A stretch of 64,000 nucleotides of DNA from Bdellovibrio bacteriovorus (GCF_001592755.1 NZ_LUKF01000006.1:1-64000); one strand, 5' to 3'; shown: positions 7,810-17,461, counted from the first letter of the stretch. The notes: a model not told the origin generated them from the sequence alone. Numbers and translations: made by a program.

Positions 7810-9468
7810 ATGAATTCAGGAAAATTGGGATCATGGTTTAAAGGTTTGCGTGGCAAGCTCTTCTTGTCAGCAATGCTGCCCGTGCTAGCTTTCGCTGTAC
7901 TCACAGGAATTTCGCTGACTTCGATGAGTCACCTCGGCGATATGCTTACTGATGCTTATACAGATGTTATTCCAAATATGGATGGCTTAGGCCGCATCGG
8001 GATGCAACGCGCCCGTATTGGTTATTTTATCTGGGCTTCTCTTGCGAACAATCATGATAAGAAATCTCGCGACAACTTTATCAAGAAGGCCAAAGAGGCT
8101 TTTGCTGACTTTAAAGAAGGTCAGGCTTACTACGAATCCACCCGCCTCGATGAAGAAGAACAGAAAAATTACGCCAAAGCTCGTGAGGTCAAAGAACAGT
8201 TTTACACTCTGACTGAAAATATGATTGCGGGATTAGAGAAAAATACTCCCGAAGACGATGCAAAAGTACATACCGCAATGAACGGCGGAGAGTGGCATAT
8301 TTTGGCTCTTCACACACAAGCCGCTATTGCAACTAACATGGAATTGTACAACAAGCGCTCATTTGAAAATAATAAGCTGCAAAAAGAAAGAAGAGCTTTT
8401 GAAACTCAGCTTCTTCTTTTGATCGCGGGTTTCTGTGCGACAGCCATGTTCGGTCTTTTAATGTGGATTGCTTACCGCGTATCAAATACCGTCAGTGGTA
8501 TTGCGGCGGGATTGGATGAATCGGGTTCACAAGTAGCTTCTGCCATCACTCAACTTTCCGCTGCCGGACAGACACTGTCTGAAGCTTCGACTGAAGCCGC
8601 CGCTTCCCTAGAAGAAACCGTGGCGTCACTTGAAGAAATGTCTTCGATGGTAAAGATGAATTCCGACAACGCAAAACAGGCCGCTGCACTTTCTCAGTCA
8701 TCGAAAGACGCCGCCGAGCACGGCCAGCAAGAGATTCATCATTTGATTGAGTCTATGCGTGACATCTCGTCGTCTTCTAAAAAGATCGAAGAAATTATCA
8801 GCGTGATCGACGATATCGCTTTCCAAACGAACTTGTTGGCCTTGAATGCTTCGGTCGAAGCTGCTCGTGCCGGTGAGCACGGAAAAGGTTTTGCCGTGGT
8901 TGCTGAAGCCGTTCGTACGCTAGCGCAACGCTCCGCAGTGGCAGCTAAAGACATCAACGGCCTTATCAAAGAGAGCGTTGAAAAGGTCGAGAAAGGATCC
9001 ACTATCGCCGACCGTTCTGGCGAAGTTCTTTCTAATATCGTGAACTCGGTAAAAAAGGTGGCTGATCTAAACAATGAAATTTCAGCAGCCAGCGGCGAAC
9101 AAACAACCGGCATTCAACAGATCAGCCGTGCGATGAACCAACTGGATCAAAGCTCACAGTCTAACGCCGCGTCTTCCGAAGAAGTGGCCGCTTCCGCAGA
9201 GGAAATCAACGCCCAGGCTCTCAATATGAAGAAGATGGTCGAGAACTTAAATGCTGTTATTTTAGGCTCTTCAGACGGTCCTTCGGTGAAGCCTACTCAC
9301 CACAAAACTGTGGCAAAAAAAGATGCCAAAGTCCTCTCTTTCCAAGAGAAAAAATCCTCTGATAAAGCCGTTCGCCCCGTGGGGAAAAAGTCACAGGCCG
9401 CGTCGAGCGTCATTCCATTTGATGATGACGGTCCCACTCGTAAAGTCGGCACTACAGACGGCTTTTAA
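7810..9468 (+). CDS. Methyl-accepting chemotaxis protein
   Basis: A transmembrane chemoreceptor of 552 residues. TM1 is at about residues 16-38. A roughly 155-residue helical periplasmic sensor (four-helix-bundle type) follows, then TM2 at about 197-222. The cytoplasmic signalling domain has the invariant hairpin tip around AFQTNLLALNASVEAARAGE and GFAVVAEAVRTLAQRSA. A C-terminal tail of about 70 residues, rich in Lys and Ser, lacks an NWETF-type CheR tether. It should signal to CheA/CheW, and a CheY, CheX and HD proteins occur further along the window. The ligand is unknown. The RBS is GGGAG, eight bases upstream. Confidence 0.95.
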   Translation: MNSGKLGSWFKGLRGKLFLSAMLPVLAFAVLTGISLTSMSHLGDMLTDAYTDVIPNMDGLGRIGMQRARIGYFIWASLANNHDKKSRDNFIKKAKEAFADFKEGQAYYESTRLDEEEQKNYAKAREVKEQFYTLTENMIAGLEKNTPEDDAKVHTAMNGGEWHILALHTQAAIATNMELYNKRSFENNKLQKERRAFETQLLLLIAGFCATAMFGLLMWIAYRVSNTVSGIAAGLDESGSQVASAITQLSAAGQTLSEASTEAAASLEETVASLEEMSSMVKMNSDNAKQAAALSQSSKDAAEHGQQEIHHLIESMRDISSSSKKIEEIISVIDDIAFQTNLLALNASVEAARAGEHGKGFAVVAEAVRTLAQRSAVAAKDINGLIKESVEKVEKGSTIADRSGEVLSNIVNSVKKVADLNNEISAASGEQTTGIQQISRAMNQLDQSSQSNAASSEEVAASAEEINAQALNMKKMVENLNAVILGSSDGPSVKPTHHKTVAKKDAKVLSFQEKKSSDKAVRPVGKKSQAASSVIPFDDDGPTRKVGTTDGF

Positions 9469-9477
9469 TCCATTGCT

Positions 9478-9506
9478 CCCTCATGGTGCTTAGGCTACGA
9501 TGAGGG
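9478..9506 (+). promoter_or_regulatory. Hairpin covering the rffA ribosome site
   Basis: CCCTCAT (9478-9484) can pair with ATGAGGG (9500-9506), leaving a 15-base loop. The right arm contains the GAGGGGG Shine-Dalgarno of the next gene. This could lower translation initiation of the sugar operon or make it regulable. It could equally be chance complementarity to a G-rich ribosome site. Confidence 0.35.
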
Positions 9507-9509
9507 GGT

Positions 9510-10649
9510 ATGAAAATCCCTTTTAATATTCCACCGAAAAGCTCTAATGAAGAGAAATATATTTCTCAGGCCATCGCCAATAAAAAACTAAGCGGCGAAG
9601 GTTCATTCAATAAAAAATGTGCTGAATGGTTTAACAAAAATCTTCCGACCTTGATGACGGTTATCACTCCTTCTTGCACATCGGCTCTTGAAATGGCGAT
9701 GGTGCTTGCAGATATCGGACCGGGAGATGAAGTTATTCTTCCCTCTTTCACTTTCACATCGACAGCCAATGTCGTGGCCCTTTATGGTTCTGTCCCCGTC
9801 TTTGTCGATGTTGATCCGTTGACAATGAATATCGATCCTGCCGCGATTCAACAAGCCATCACTCCTCGCACGAAGGTGATTATGCCTGTGCACTACGCCG
9901 GTGTGGGATGTAAGATGGATGAGATCATGGCTCTGGCCAACCAGCACGGTATTTGGGTGGTGGAAGATGCCGCGCAAGGGATCTTTGCTTCCTACAAAGG
10001 AAAAGCCTTGGGAACTTGGGGTCACATGGCCGCTTTCAGTTTTCACGAAACTAAGAATATTGTGTGCGGTGAAGGTGGCGCTTTAACAATCAACGATCCA
10101 CGTTTGGTGGCGCGCGCAGAAATCGTGCGCGACAAAGGAACCAATCGTCAGCAATTTCTCAACGGCCAAGTGGATAAGTACACTTGGCAGGATAAAGGCT
10201 CGTCTTATCTTCTTTCTGAACTTTCTGCAGCCTTTCTTCTTTCTCAGTTGGAAGAAGGCAAAGAAATTACGGCGAAACGTTTGGCCTTGTGGAACCAGTA
10301 TCACCAAGGCTTGGCGGACCTTGAAAAAAACGGTCACTTGCAACGCATGACGGTTCCTAGTGACTGCCAGGCGAATGCTCATATCTATTATCTGCTTTTA
10401 AACTCAGTGGAAGTGCGCACCGCTTTGTGGAGTTACTTGAAAGAGGCCGGCATTCAGTCGACCACGCACTACGTGGCACTTCACTCGGCGCCTGCGGGTG
10501 TTAAATACGGTCGCGTTTCGGGATCGATGAAAGTCACTGATGATCTTTCCAATCGCCTGTTGCGCCTTCCGATGTGGGCCGATCTTTCCAGTAACGAAGC
10601 GGCCTTGGTTCTTGAAAAAATTCATTCCTTCTTTAAGGGGCAAGCATGA
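9510..10649 (+). CDS. rffA: dTDP-4-amino-4,6-dideoxygalactose transaminase
   Basis: A DegT/DnrJ/EryC1/StrS-family PLP aminotransferase of 379 residues. It most resembles RffA/WecE, which converts dTDP-4-keto-6-deoxyglucose to dTDP-4-amino-4,6-dideoxygalactose (dTDP-Fuc4N). The family start is seen as IPFNIPP. D153 in VVEDAAQGI and K182 in SFHETKN are the expected cofactor residues, and GEGGAL follows the lysine. It is the first gene of an operon and overlaps rfbA by ATGA. The next two genes make its keto-sugar substrate, which supports the assignment. Confidence 0.9.
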   Translation: MKIPFNIPPKSSNEEKYISQAIANKKLSGEGSFNKKCAEWFNKNLPTLMTVITPSCTSALEMAMVLADIGPGDEVILPSFTFTSTANVVALYGSVPVFVDVDPLTMNIDPAAIQQAITPRTKVIMPVHYAGVGCKMDEIMALANQHGIWVVEDAAQGIFASYKGKALGTWGHMAAFSFHETKNIVCGEGGALTINDPRLVARAEIVRDKGTNRQQFLNGQVDKYTWQDKGSSYLLSELSAAFLLSQLEEGKEITAKRLALWNQYHQGLADLEKNGHLQRMTVPSDCQANAHIYYLLLNSVEVRTALWSYLKEAGIQSTTHYVALHSAPAGVKYGRVSGSMKVTDDLSNRLLRLPMWADLSSNEAALVLEKIHSFFKGQA

Positions 10650-11533
10650 AGGGAATCATTCTAGCGGGCGGCGCGGGATCGCGTCTTTATCCAATGACCC
10701 GGGTTATGACCAAGCAGCTTCAGTCTGTTTACGATAAACCCATGATTTATTATCCGCTCAGCATTCTTATGCTCGGTGGTATTAAAGACATTCTTTTAAT
10801 CACCACACCGGACGATCAACCTTTGTTTAAAAAACTATTGGGTGATGGTTCTCAGTTTGGCGTGAAGCTCAGCTACAAAATTCAGGAAAAGCCGAACGGA
10901 CTCCCAGAAGCTTTTGTCCTGGGCGAAGATTTTATTGGCAATGATCACGTGTGCCTGATCTTGGGGGACAATCTTTTCTATGGAGATTTGGATTTCTTCC
11001 GTCGCGCCATTGAAGAACAAAAGGCGAAAAAATCAGATCTTCACGGACGGGTTTTTGCTTACTACGTAGCGGATCCTACCGCTTATGGCGTTGTTGAATT
11101 TGATAAGACCACTAAAAAAGTGAAGTCGATCGAAGAAAAACCAAAGCAACCGAAATCCAATTACGCTATTCCGGGTCTTTATCTTTTCGACAACACGGTT
11201 TCCAAACGCGCTAAAGAATTAAAACCTTCTCCGCGTGGGGAAACGGAAATTGTGGATTTGATTCTTTCTTACCACAACGAAGGAAAGCTTGGTGTGGAGA
11301 TGATGTATCGTGGTCTTGCTTGGCTGGACACGGGCACTCCCCGCTCTCTTCTGGATGCGGCGGCCTTTATCGGTGCCATCGAAGAACGCCAAGGCATGAA
11401 AGTCGCCTGCCTTGAAGAAATCGCTTACCGCATGAAGTTTATTAATCTGGAGCAACTACAAAAAATCACTTCGGAACTTCCCAAGTGTTCTTATCGCTCG
11501 TATTTAGAAAAAATCATTTCTGAGGAACTATGA
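10646..11533 (+). CDS. rfbA: Glucose-1-phosphate thymidylyltransferase
   Basis: A 295-residue RmlA/RfbA/RffH-type enzyme that joins dTTP and glucose-1-phosphate to dTDP-glucose. The N-terminal nucleotide-binding signature reads GGAGSRLYPMTRVMTKQL (from about residue 8), followed by YDKPMIYYPLS. LGDNLFYG and EEKPKQPKSNYAIPGLY are further family blocks. Length is normal for the family. It overlaps both neighbours by ATGA, so the three sugar genes should be translated as a coupled unit. Confidence 0.97.
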   Translation: MKGIILAGGAGSRLYPMTRVMTKQLQSVYDKPMIYYPLSILMLGGIKDILLITTPDDQPLFKKLLGDGSQFGVKLSYKIQEKPNGLPEAFVLGEDFIGNDHVCLILGDNLFYGDLDFFRRAIEEQKAKKSDLHGRVFAYYVADPTAYGVVEFDKTTKKVKSIEEKPKQPKSNYAIPGLYLFDNTVSKRAKELKPSPRGETEIVDLILSYHNEGKLGVEMMYRGLAWLDTGTPRSLLDAAAFIGAIEERQGMKVACLEEIAYRMKFINLEQLQKITSELPKCSYRSYLEKIISEEL

Positions 11534-12516
11534 AACAAACGGTTTTATTGACCGGCTGTGCTGGCTTTATTGGATCTAACTTTGTAAGAACGGTGGCTTG
11601 CCGTGATGACATCAAAGCGCACTATGATTTTGTGATCGTGGATGCTCTGACTTATGCAGGCAATCTTGCGAATATCCAAAAAGAATTGGATACACATCCG
11701 CATTTGAAGTTTTATCACTTGGACATCCGCGACTCTCACAAGATGGACGAGCTTTTTAAGAAATATCAATTCAGTGGCGTGATCAACTTCGCGGCCGAGT
11801 CTCACGTCGATCGCTCTATTGAAAGTCCCAACATCTTTGTAGAAACAAATGTTTTGGGCACGTTGAATCTTTTAAAAGAAAGCCTGGCTCTTTTTGAAAA
11901 GAATCCGAACTTCCGCTATCTGCAAATCAGTACGGATGAGGTCTACGGCACCTTACAGATGTCAGACCCTGCTTTCACGGAAGACACTCCGATTTCTCCG
12001 AACAGCCCTTACAGCGCTTCTAAAGCCAGTGCGGATCTTTTGTGCCGCTCTTTCTTTGAAACTTACAAACTTCCGGTGATGATCACACGTTGCTCAAACA
12101 ACTATGGTCCTTTGCAGGTAGAAGAAAAATTTATTCCCTTGATGATCAAACGGGCTTTAGCAAATCAACCGCTTCCTATCTACGGAACAGGCATGAATAT
12201 CCGCGATTGGATTTACGTGGATGATCATAACGAAGGTGTTTGGAAAGTCTTCACTTCCGGTCGCGCCGGTGAGGTTTACAATCTGGGCGGCAACTCCGAA
12301 AGACAGAATCTGGATGTGGCAAAACTGATCTTAAAACACTTGGGAAAACCCGAATCTCTTTTAAGCTTCGTACAGGATCGCAAAGGCCATGATTTCCGCT
12401 ATGCGATCAATTTCTCGAAAGCGCAAAAAGAATTAAACTGGAGCCCGACAGTGAAGTTTGAAGAGGAAGGCCTTCTTCGCACCATCAATCACTACAAAGC
12501 TTTATGGGCGAAGTAA
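11530..12516 (+). CDS. rfbB: dTDP-glucose 4,6-dehydratase
   Basis: A 328-residue extended short-chain dehydrogenase (RmlB/RfbB/RffG). The NAD-binding motif is GCAGFIGSNF (residues 9-18). The catalytic block STDEVYG and the YSASKAS motif (Tyr and Lys of the active site) are both present, as is NNYGPLQ. It makes dTDP-4-keto-6-deoxyglucose, the substrate for the RffA-type transaminase in the same operon. No RmlC/RmlD is present here, so dTDP-rhamnose cannot be made from this cluster alone. It overlaps the following glycosyltransferase by 13 bases. Confidence 0.97.
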   Translation: MKQTVLLTGCAGFIGSNFVRTVACRDDIKAHYDFVIVDALTYAGNLANIQKELDTHPHLKFYHLDIRDSHKMDELFKKYQFSGVINFAAESHVDRSIESPNIFVETNVLGTLNLLKESLALFEKNPNFRYLQISTDEVYGTLQMSDPAFTEDTPISPNSPYSASKASADLLCRSFFETYKLPVMITRCSNNYGPLQVEEKFIPLMIKRALANQPLPIYGTGMNIRDWIYVDDHNEGVWKVFTSGRAGEVYNLGGNSERQNLDVAKLILKHLGKPESLLSFVQDRKGHDFRYAINFSKAQKELNWSPTVKFEEEGLLRTINHYKALWAK

Positions 12517-13657
12517 AAGTTCTTCACTGTATTCATTCACTTTCATGGGGAGGCCTTGAAATCTACACTGTCGAGCTGATCCAAAAGCTCGCAGAAAAAG
12601 GCCTTTCCCAAAAAGTATTATGTTCCGCGCACTCGCGCGTGACGGAAGAACTAAAAAAATCCGGCGTCGAAGTTTTACCTTTTCCAGAAAAAAACTTTCG
12701 AAATTAAAAACGGCACGCTTGATTAGAAATATCATCAAAGAGCATGGCATCACTCACCTGCACTCTCACACGCGTCTGGATATGTGGGCCTGCGCTTTGG
12801 CGAAATGGAATCTTCCAAAGATCAAACACATCTACAATCTTTACATGAACGCGACTCCGAAAAGAGATTTTGTTCATAAATGGCTATTTTCTAAAGTGGA
12901 TGCCTTGTGCAGTTCTTCAGAAAATATCCTGGACGATGTTAAAAAGAATTTTCCCATTGCCCCAGAAAAACTCCACTTGATCCGCTACGGGCGCAAGACT
13001 GAAAACTTTAAGCACGATGGATTAAAACGCCAAGAGCTGCGCGATAAATATGGTGCTCGCATTGAACAAATTGTTTTTGGAACTCTTTGCCGTATTGATC
13101 CAGGCAAAGGGGTTCGAGAACTGGTTCAAGCCCTGGAATACCTGAACGATCATGAATTAGAGAAAACTCAGCTCTGGATTGTCGGCGATCCCACTATCAT
13201 CGGAAAAAATTCGGATGGCACCCCTATTTTTGAAGGCCCTTCTGAAGAATTAAGTCGCTGGATTGCCGAGCGCATGGAAAACCCACGTTACAAGGATCAT
13301 ATCGTTCGCATTCCTTTTCAAAAAGACTATGTGTCCTACATCGATGCGTTAGACGTATTTGCACTCGCCTCTTACAACGAGACTTATTCTTTAAGTGTAT
13401 TAGATGCGATGATGATGGCTAAACCCGTGATTGGCACTAATGCCGGCGGAACACCTGAGCAAGTGGGCTTGCACCATGAGCGGGGTCTTTTAGCTGAGCC
13501 TAAAGATGCCGAGTCGCTTTCTCAAGCCTTCCGTCACTATTTACAGCGACCGGAAGACATTCAGATTCAAGGTCATAAGGCGCAGGAGTGGTCTTTAAGC
13601 AAACACAATTGGCCCGTGACTCAAGAGGCTTTTTTAAGCCTCTATAAATCGATTTAA
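12504..13657 (+). CDS. Family 4 glycosyltransferase interrupted by a -1 frameshift
   Basis: Two frames together encode one GT-B glycosyltransferase of about 384 residues. Frame one (12504-12707) gives the N-terminal donor-side start MGEVKVLHCIHSLSWGGLE, up to PFPEKN. The -1 frame from about 12695 continues with LKTARLIRNIIKEHGITHLH and contains the GT4 C-terminal block FALASYNETYSLSVLDAM and NAGGTPEQV. The switch is at seven A residues followed by C, read GAA AAA AAC in frame one, which is the canonical slippery heptamer A-AAA-AAC. A -1 slip, transcriptional slippage, a recent mutation or a missed base would all explain it. It ends the nucleotide-sugar operon and probably transfers a sugar to a surface glycan. 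Confidence 0.8.
12689..12695 (+). other. A-AAA-AAC slippery heptamer
   Basis: The heptamer is correctly phased on zero-frame codons AAA AAC, and the zero-frame stop TAA comes three codons later (12705-12707). A tandem -1 slip joins exactly to the frame encoding the rest of the glycosyltransferase. No obvious upstream Shine-Dalgarno-like stimulator is visible and downstream structure is weak. Confidence 0.6.
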
Positions 13658-14490
13658 CCTTCGGGATTTAAAATCAGATCTGCCAGTTGAGCTTGGTGGG
13701 TCTGAACATAGCGCGGGAACTCAGAGTCGACAGCGACAAATTCAGATTCAATCTCTTGACCATAAAGACTTCCACCTTTGCGGATGATCTCTTCCACTTT
13801 TTTGGGGTCTTTGAACGTGTCTTTATTGTGTTCCTTATGGGCGTAAGCTTCGATTTTTTCGATCACTTTTTTGGCTCCGCCTAAATAGCTGAAATGCCAG
13901 CCTCCATTGGGAATCACAGTAATATCTTTCGTGCTTTGGCGCGTCTCGCGATACAAACGAGTCTTTTTGATTGTCTGAATGTCTTGGTAATTCAACATCA
14001 CCGTTCCATACCAAGGCATGTAGCCGTTCACTAAAGGAATAGGTTCTGGATACTTTTTCACAAAGCAGTTCAGGTAATAGTAATAAAGCTTTTGTTGAAA
14101 CACTTTGATTCCAGGTTGGTGCGCATACTGTTTCACCAACTCGGGGCGAGGGATTTCATCAACATCCGACACGATGATGACGTCATCGGGCTTTGCGTTC
14201 TTCAAACCTTTTAAGATCTGCTCTTTTTGATGATCGTCATAGTCCCAGGTTTTTGGAACGCGCCATTTAGAAAAGAAGGTCGGATATTGATCAACAACGA
14301 CGTGTTCAATCTTGTGCAAGAAAGGCTTAAATCTTTCTTTATTCTGCTCAAAGAAAAGCGGCTTGTCTTTCTTTTGGAATGTGCGAGTTGCTTCGACTAA
14401 AACAAAACGATCCACAACGTCGTTTAAAGTATTCAAACGAATTTCTAAAAGATCCATTTCGTTAAAGAATGCAAAACAATCGTAAATCAT
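13654..14490 (-). CDS. Family 17 glycosyltransferase
   Basis: A 278-residue protein of the GT17 type (beta-1,4-N-acetylglucosaminyltransferase-like). It starts MIYDCFAFFNEMDLLEIRL and shows the family blocks FVLVEATRTFQ, ILKGLKNAKPDDVIIVSDVDEIPRP with the DxD-type VSDVDE, and NGGWHFSYLGG. No signal or membrane segment is visible, so it acts in the cytoplasm, presumably on a glycan precursor. It is the last gene of the feoAB-glycosyltransferase string, overlapping the upstream gene by ATGA and the convergent GT4 gene by four bases. Confidence 0.9.
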   Translation of the reverse strand: MIYDCFAFFNEMDLLEIRLNTLNDVVDRFVLVEATRTFQKKDKPLFFEQNKERFKPFLHKIEHVVVDQYPTFFSKWRVPKTWDYDDHQKEQILKGLKNAKPDDVIIVSDVDEIPRPELVKQYAHQPGIKVFQQKLYYYYLNCFVKKYPEPIPLVNGYMPWYGTVMLNYQDIQTIKKTRLYRETRQSTKDITVIPNGGWHFSYLGGAKKVIEKIEAYAHKEHNKDTFKDPKKVEEIIRKGGSLYGQEIESEFVAVDSEFPRYVQTHQAQLADLILNPEG

Positions 14491-15545
14491 GATCTCCCCA
14501 ATACTTTCTTATACACTGCGACCGTGTCTTGCGCACACTTTTCCCAAGTGAAACGCGGAGCTTGTTTCAGCCCTTTTTGAGTCAAAGCTTCACGGTAAGC
14601 TTGATCCGTTAAAACTCTGCTTAATGCGGCCGCCATCTCCGTAGGACTTCCCGGGTCTACAAGACTTGCGGCATCTCCGCTGATTTCTTCAAGAACTCCG
14701 CCAGCGCTGGTCACGACCGGAGTTCCTAAAGACATAGCTTCTAAAACAGGAATTCCAAAACCCTCATACCAAGACGGAAAAAAGAAAACACTTGCTCGCT
14801 GATAAAGCTCGGAAAGTTTTTCTGTGGGAACATAGTTTAAGTGAATAATGTCATTTTTAAACGGAGAACTTTCTAATGCCCGTTGAATTTCTTCAGCCCC
14901 AAATCCCCATGCCCCGGCCAGCACCAGTTTTTCTTCGAAACCTTGAGCCTTTAAGGCCTCAAAGGCACGAATGACTCCCAAGACGTTTTTGCGTTTTTCT
15001 AAGGTCGCCAGAAATAAAATATACTTTTCAGGCAGGCCCAACGAAGGACCTTGTCCGGCCATGCGCGAACGATTGCAACCAAGATAAGTCAGGTGCAGAC
15101 GGTCTTCCAACTGCGGGAAATATTTTAAAACCTGATTTTTTGTAAACTGCGAATTCACGATCACGGCGTCCACGGAGGAATTTAAAACATTCGTCATATC
15201 GCGAATGCCTTTTAGAAAAAACTCCGGGCGGTTGTATTTTTCTTCAAAGACAATCATATCGTGAATGGTCACGATACGCGGTAAAAAACCTTTTAAGTTC
15301 AGTTTAAAATCAGGGCCATGATAAAGGCTGTCAGAAGCCCACTTTAGCAGCAGAAAGCTTTCTGCATGGTGACTGGGAAGAATGCTTTCGATGTTTTTTT
15401 TATTTTTATAGCGCGAGATTTTAACGGCGGGGCGAACCTCTAAATCCTTTTCTTTTGAAAAGTGTTCAAGGAGCTGAAGCATATAAACTCCAACTCCGGT
15501 CACTTTCTGCGGATTCAAGGTGCTGACATCAAAATATATTCTCAT
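14487..15545 (-). CDS. Family 4 glycosyltransferase
   Basis: A 352-residue GT-B glycosyltransferase. The N-terminal domain has the glycine-rich loop near VTGVGVYMLQLLEHF. The C-terminal nucleotide-sugar domain has ILFLATLEKRKNVLGVIRAF, followed by the EX7E-type block FFPSWYEGFGIPVLEAMSLG (around residue 260) and TSAGGVLEEI. It overlaps feoB by ATGA at its start and the GT17 gene by ATGA at its end. The acceptor is unknown. Cell-surface polysaccharide is likely given the neighbouring sugar genes. Confidence 0.93.
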   Translation of the reverse strand: MRIYFDVSTLNPQKVTGVGVYMLQLLEHFSKEKDLEVRPAVKISRYKNKKNIESILPSHHAESFLLLKWASDSLYHGPDFKLNLKGFLPRIVTIHDMIVFEEKYNRPEFFLKGIRDMTNVLNSSVDAVIVNSQFTKNQVLKYFPQLEDRLHLTYLGCNRSRMAGQGPSLGLPEKYILFLATLEKRKNVLGVIRAFEALKAQGFEEKLVLAGAWGFGAEEIQRALESSPFKNDIIHLNYVPTEKLSELYQRASVFFFPSWYEGFGIPVLEAMSLGTPVVTSAGGVLEEISGDAASLVDPGSPTEMAAALSRVLTDQAYREALTQKGLKQAPRFTWEKCAQDTVAVYKKVLGRS

Positions 15546-17461
15546 GGAACGCCTATGAATCTTAAGCCTTGAACTATCAAGACTACAAGAACATAGGCGA
15601 AGAGATTAAAGGCAACAAGTTGCGTTACCGCAAACTTCCAAGAACCACTTTCACGGATCTGAACACCGACCGTGGACATACACTGCAAAGCGATAAGGAA
15701 GAAGACCATAAGACCGATGACGGAACTGACGGTAAAGATTTTTTCACCTTGTGCATTGGTCGCCGCACTCATCTGAGTCAGAAGAGCCTCTTGCTGAGAG
15801 TCTTCATCACCGTCGGTGATATTAAAAGTCACCGCCAATGAGGAAACAAAGACCTCACGGGCCGCAAAGGCAGAAATCAAGCCGACGCCGACGCGCCAGT
15901 CAACTCCCATAGGGGCCACAACAGGTTCGATCACTTTACCCAACTGCCCCACATAACTTTCTTCAAGTTTTTGATGAGCATCTTCTGTTTGGTAATTCGG
16001 GAAAGTAGACCCCACCCAAACAATCACCGCGAAAGTAAAGATGATAGGTCCGGCACGCTTCACGTAAGACAAAGTTCTTGTCCACGCATGACGAAGAAGA
16101 ACACGGAATTTGGGACGACGGTAAATCGGAAGCTCCATCATGAACAAAGAAGGCTCCTGACGAGGAATGAACTTACTTACAATCCCCGCAGCCAAAGCCC
16201 CTAAGAACATGGATCCGATATAAAGAGCTGCCAGCGCAAGACCCGCTTTTAATGGCGATTCTCCATGGAAAAGAAAGGCGATACACAGCGCATACACCGG
16301 CAATCGCGCCGAACAACTCATCAAGGGAATCACGAAGTTCGTGATCATACGATCTTTCGTGGATGGAATATTACGAGTGGCGATAATGGCCGGCACCGCG
16401 CACGCAAAACCCGAAAGAAGAGGGACGAAGGAACGACCGCTCATACCTAAAGCTGAAAACGGACGGTCAATCAAAGTTGCCGCACGAGCTAGGTAGCCTG
16501 TACTTTCTAAGATTCCAATACCCAAGAACAAGATGAAGATTTGGGGCACAAACACCATGAACGCCGCAAAACTTGTGATCACACCGTTTGCCAAAAAGTC
16601 CGCCCACAAAGTTCCAGGACCAAGTCCAGCCACCCACTCGTTCGCTACTGAGAACCAACCATCGATCATATCCATGAAGGGTGTCGCCAACCAGTAAACG
16701 CTTGAAAACAAAGCACTCATGATCACGATAAATAAAGCAAATCCTAGGAAAGGATGAAGAAGGACGCGGTCCAACTTTTCCGTTGTTGCCACAATGCGAT
16801 TCAAGCGCTCTTGGGCGTGATCTGTTTTATGCGACAAAGCTTCTTTCGCGATTTGTTCACACTGATTAAGTTTTGTCTCTTGAATTTCAAAAGTCCATGG
16901 CACTGGACGCGCAGGCTCTTTCGTCCAATGAAGTTTTTTTGCTTCAGCTACAATCTCTTTCAGGCCGCCCGCCAACAAGCCATCAAACTGCAGAACCGGA
17001 CAGCCCAAAGTTTTTTGCAAATACGGAATGTCGATCTCAATACCTTCTTTACGAAGAAGATCTGACATGGTGATAACCACCATTAAGGGGAACCCAGTTT
17101 CACGAAGTTGCATCACCAATTGCAGATGACGAGAGATTTGAGTTCCGTCGACCACAACGATAATGCCATCGATTTTTTTAACTTTGGGATTTTCGTAAAT
17201 AGATTTTAAAGTCACCCACTCGTCAGCACTTTTCGGATGCAGACTGTAAGTGCCCGGAGTGTCCATCACCATCATATGGGACTCCCCCAGGTGGGAAGCC
17301 AAATGGCCTAAAGAAAACTCCACAGTGGCCCCTGGATAATTCACGGTCTTAAAGCGTGAACCCGTCAGCCAGTTATACAGAGTGGTTTTTCCAGAGTTCG
17401 GTGCGCCGACAAGCGCGATAGAAAGTTGCTCAACAGCTAGTTCAGTTTCACTCGTGCGCAT
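15542..17461 (-). CDS. feoB: Ferrous iron transporter FeoB
   Basis: A 639-residue inner-membrane Fe2+ importer. The N-terminal G domain has G1 GAPNSGKT (residues 19-26), G3 MDTPG and a G4-like TMSD. The membrane part carries the conserved gate motifs (GYLARAATLIDR, GFACAVPAIIATRNI, PLMSCSARLPVYAL) and the second gate repeat. It is shorter than the about 773 residues of E. coli FeoB, as in many other bacteria. It overlaps feoA by 25 bases and the downstream glycosyltransferase by ATGA. Confidence 0.97.
   Translation of the reverse strand: MRTSETELAVEQLSIALVGAPNSGKTTLYNWLTGSRFKTVNYPGATVEFSLGHLASHLGESHMMVMDTPGTYSLHPKSADEWVTLKSIYENPKVKKIDGIIVVVDGTQISRHLQLVMQLRETGFPLMVVITMSDLLRKEGIEIDIPYLQKTLGCPVLQFDGLLAGGLKEIVAEAKKLHWTKEPARPVPWTFEIQETKLNQCEQIAKEALSHKTDHAQERLNRIVATTEKLDRVLLHPFLGFALFIVIMSALFSSVYWLATPFMDMIDGWFSVANEWVAGLGPGTLWADFLANGVITSFAAFMVFVPQIFILFLGIGILESTGYLARAATLIDRPFSALGMSGRSFVPLLSGFACAVPAIIATRNIPSTKDRMITNFVIPLMSCSARLPVYALCIAFLFHGESPLKAGLALAALYIGSMFLGALAAGIVSKFIPRQEPSLFMMELPIYRRPKFRVLLRHAWTRTLSYVKRAGPIIFTFAVIVWVGSTFPNYQTEDAHQKLEESYVGQLGKVIEPVVAPMGVDWRVGVGLISAFAAREVFVSSLAVTFNITDGDEDSQQEALLTQMSAATNAQGEKIFTVSSVIGLMVFFLIALQCMSTVGVQIRESGSWKFAVTQLVAFNLFAYVLVVLIVQGLRFIGVP

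Noticed and set aside
9510-12516. dTDP-rhamnose pathway
   Set aside because: RmlC and RmlD are missing here; the transaminase instead points to an amino-deoxy sugar such as Fuc4N.
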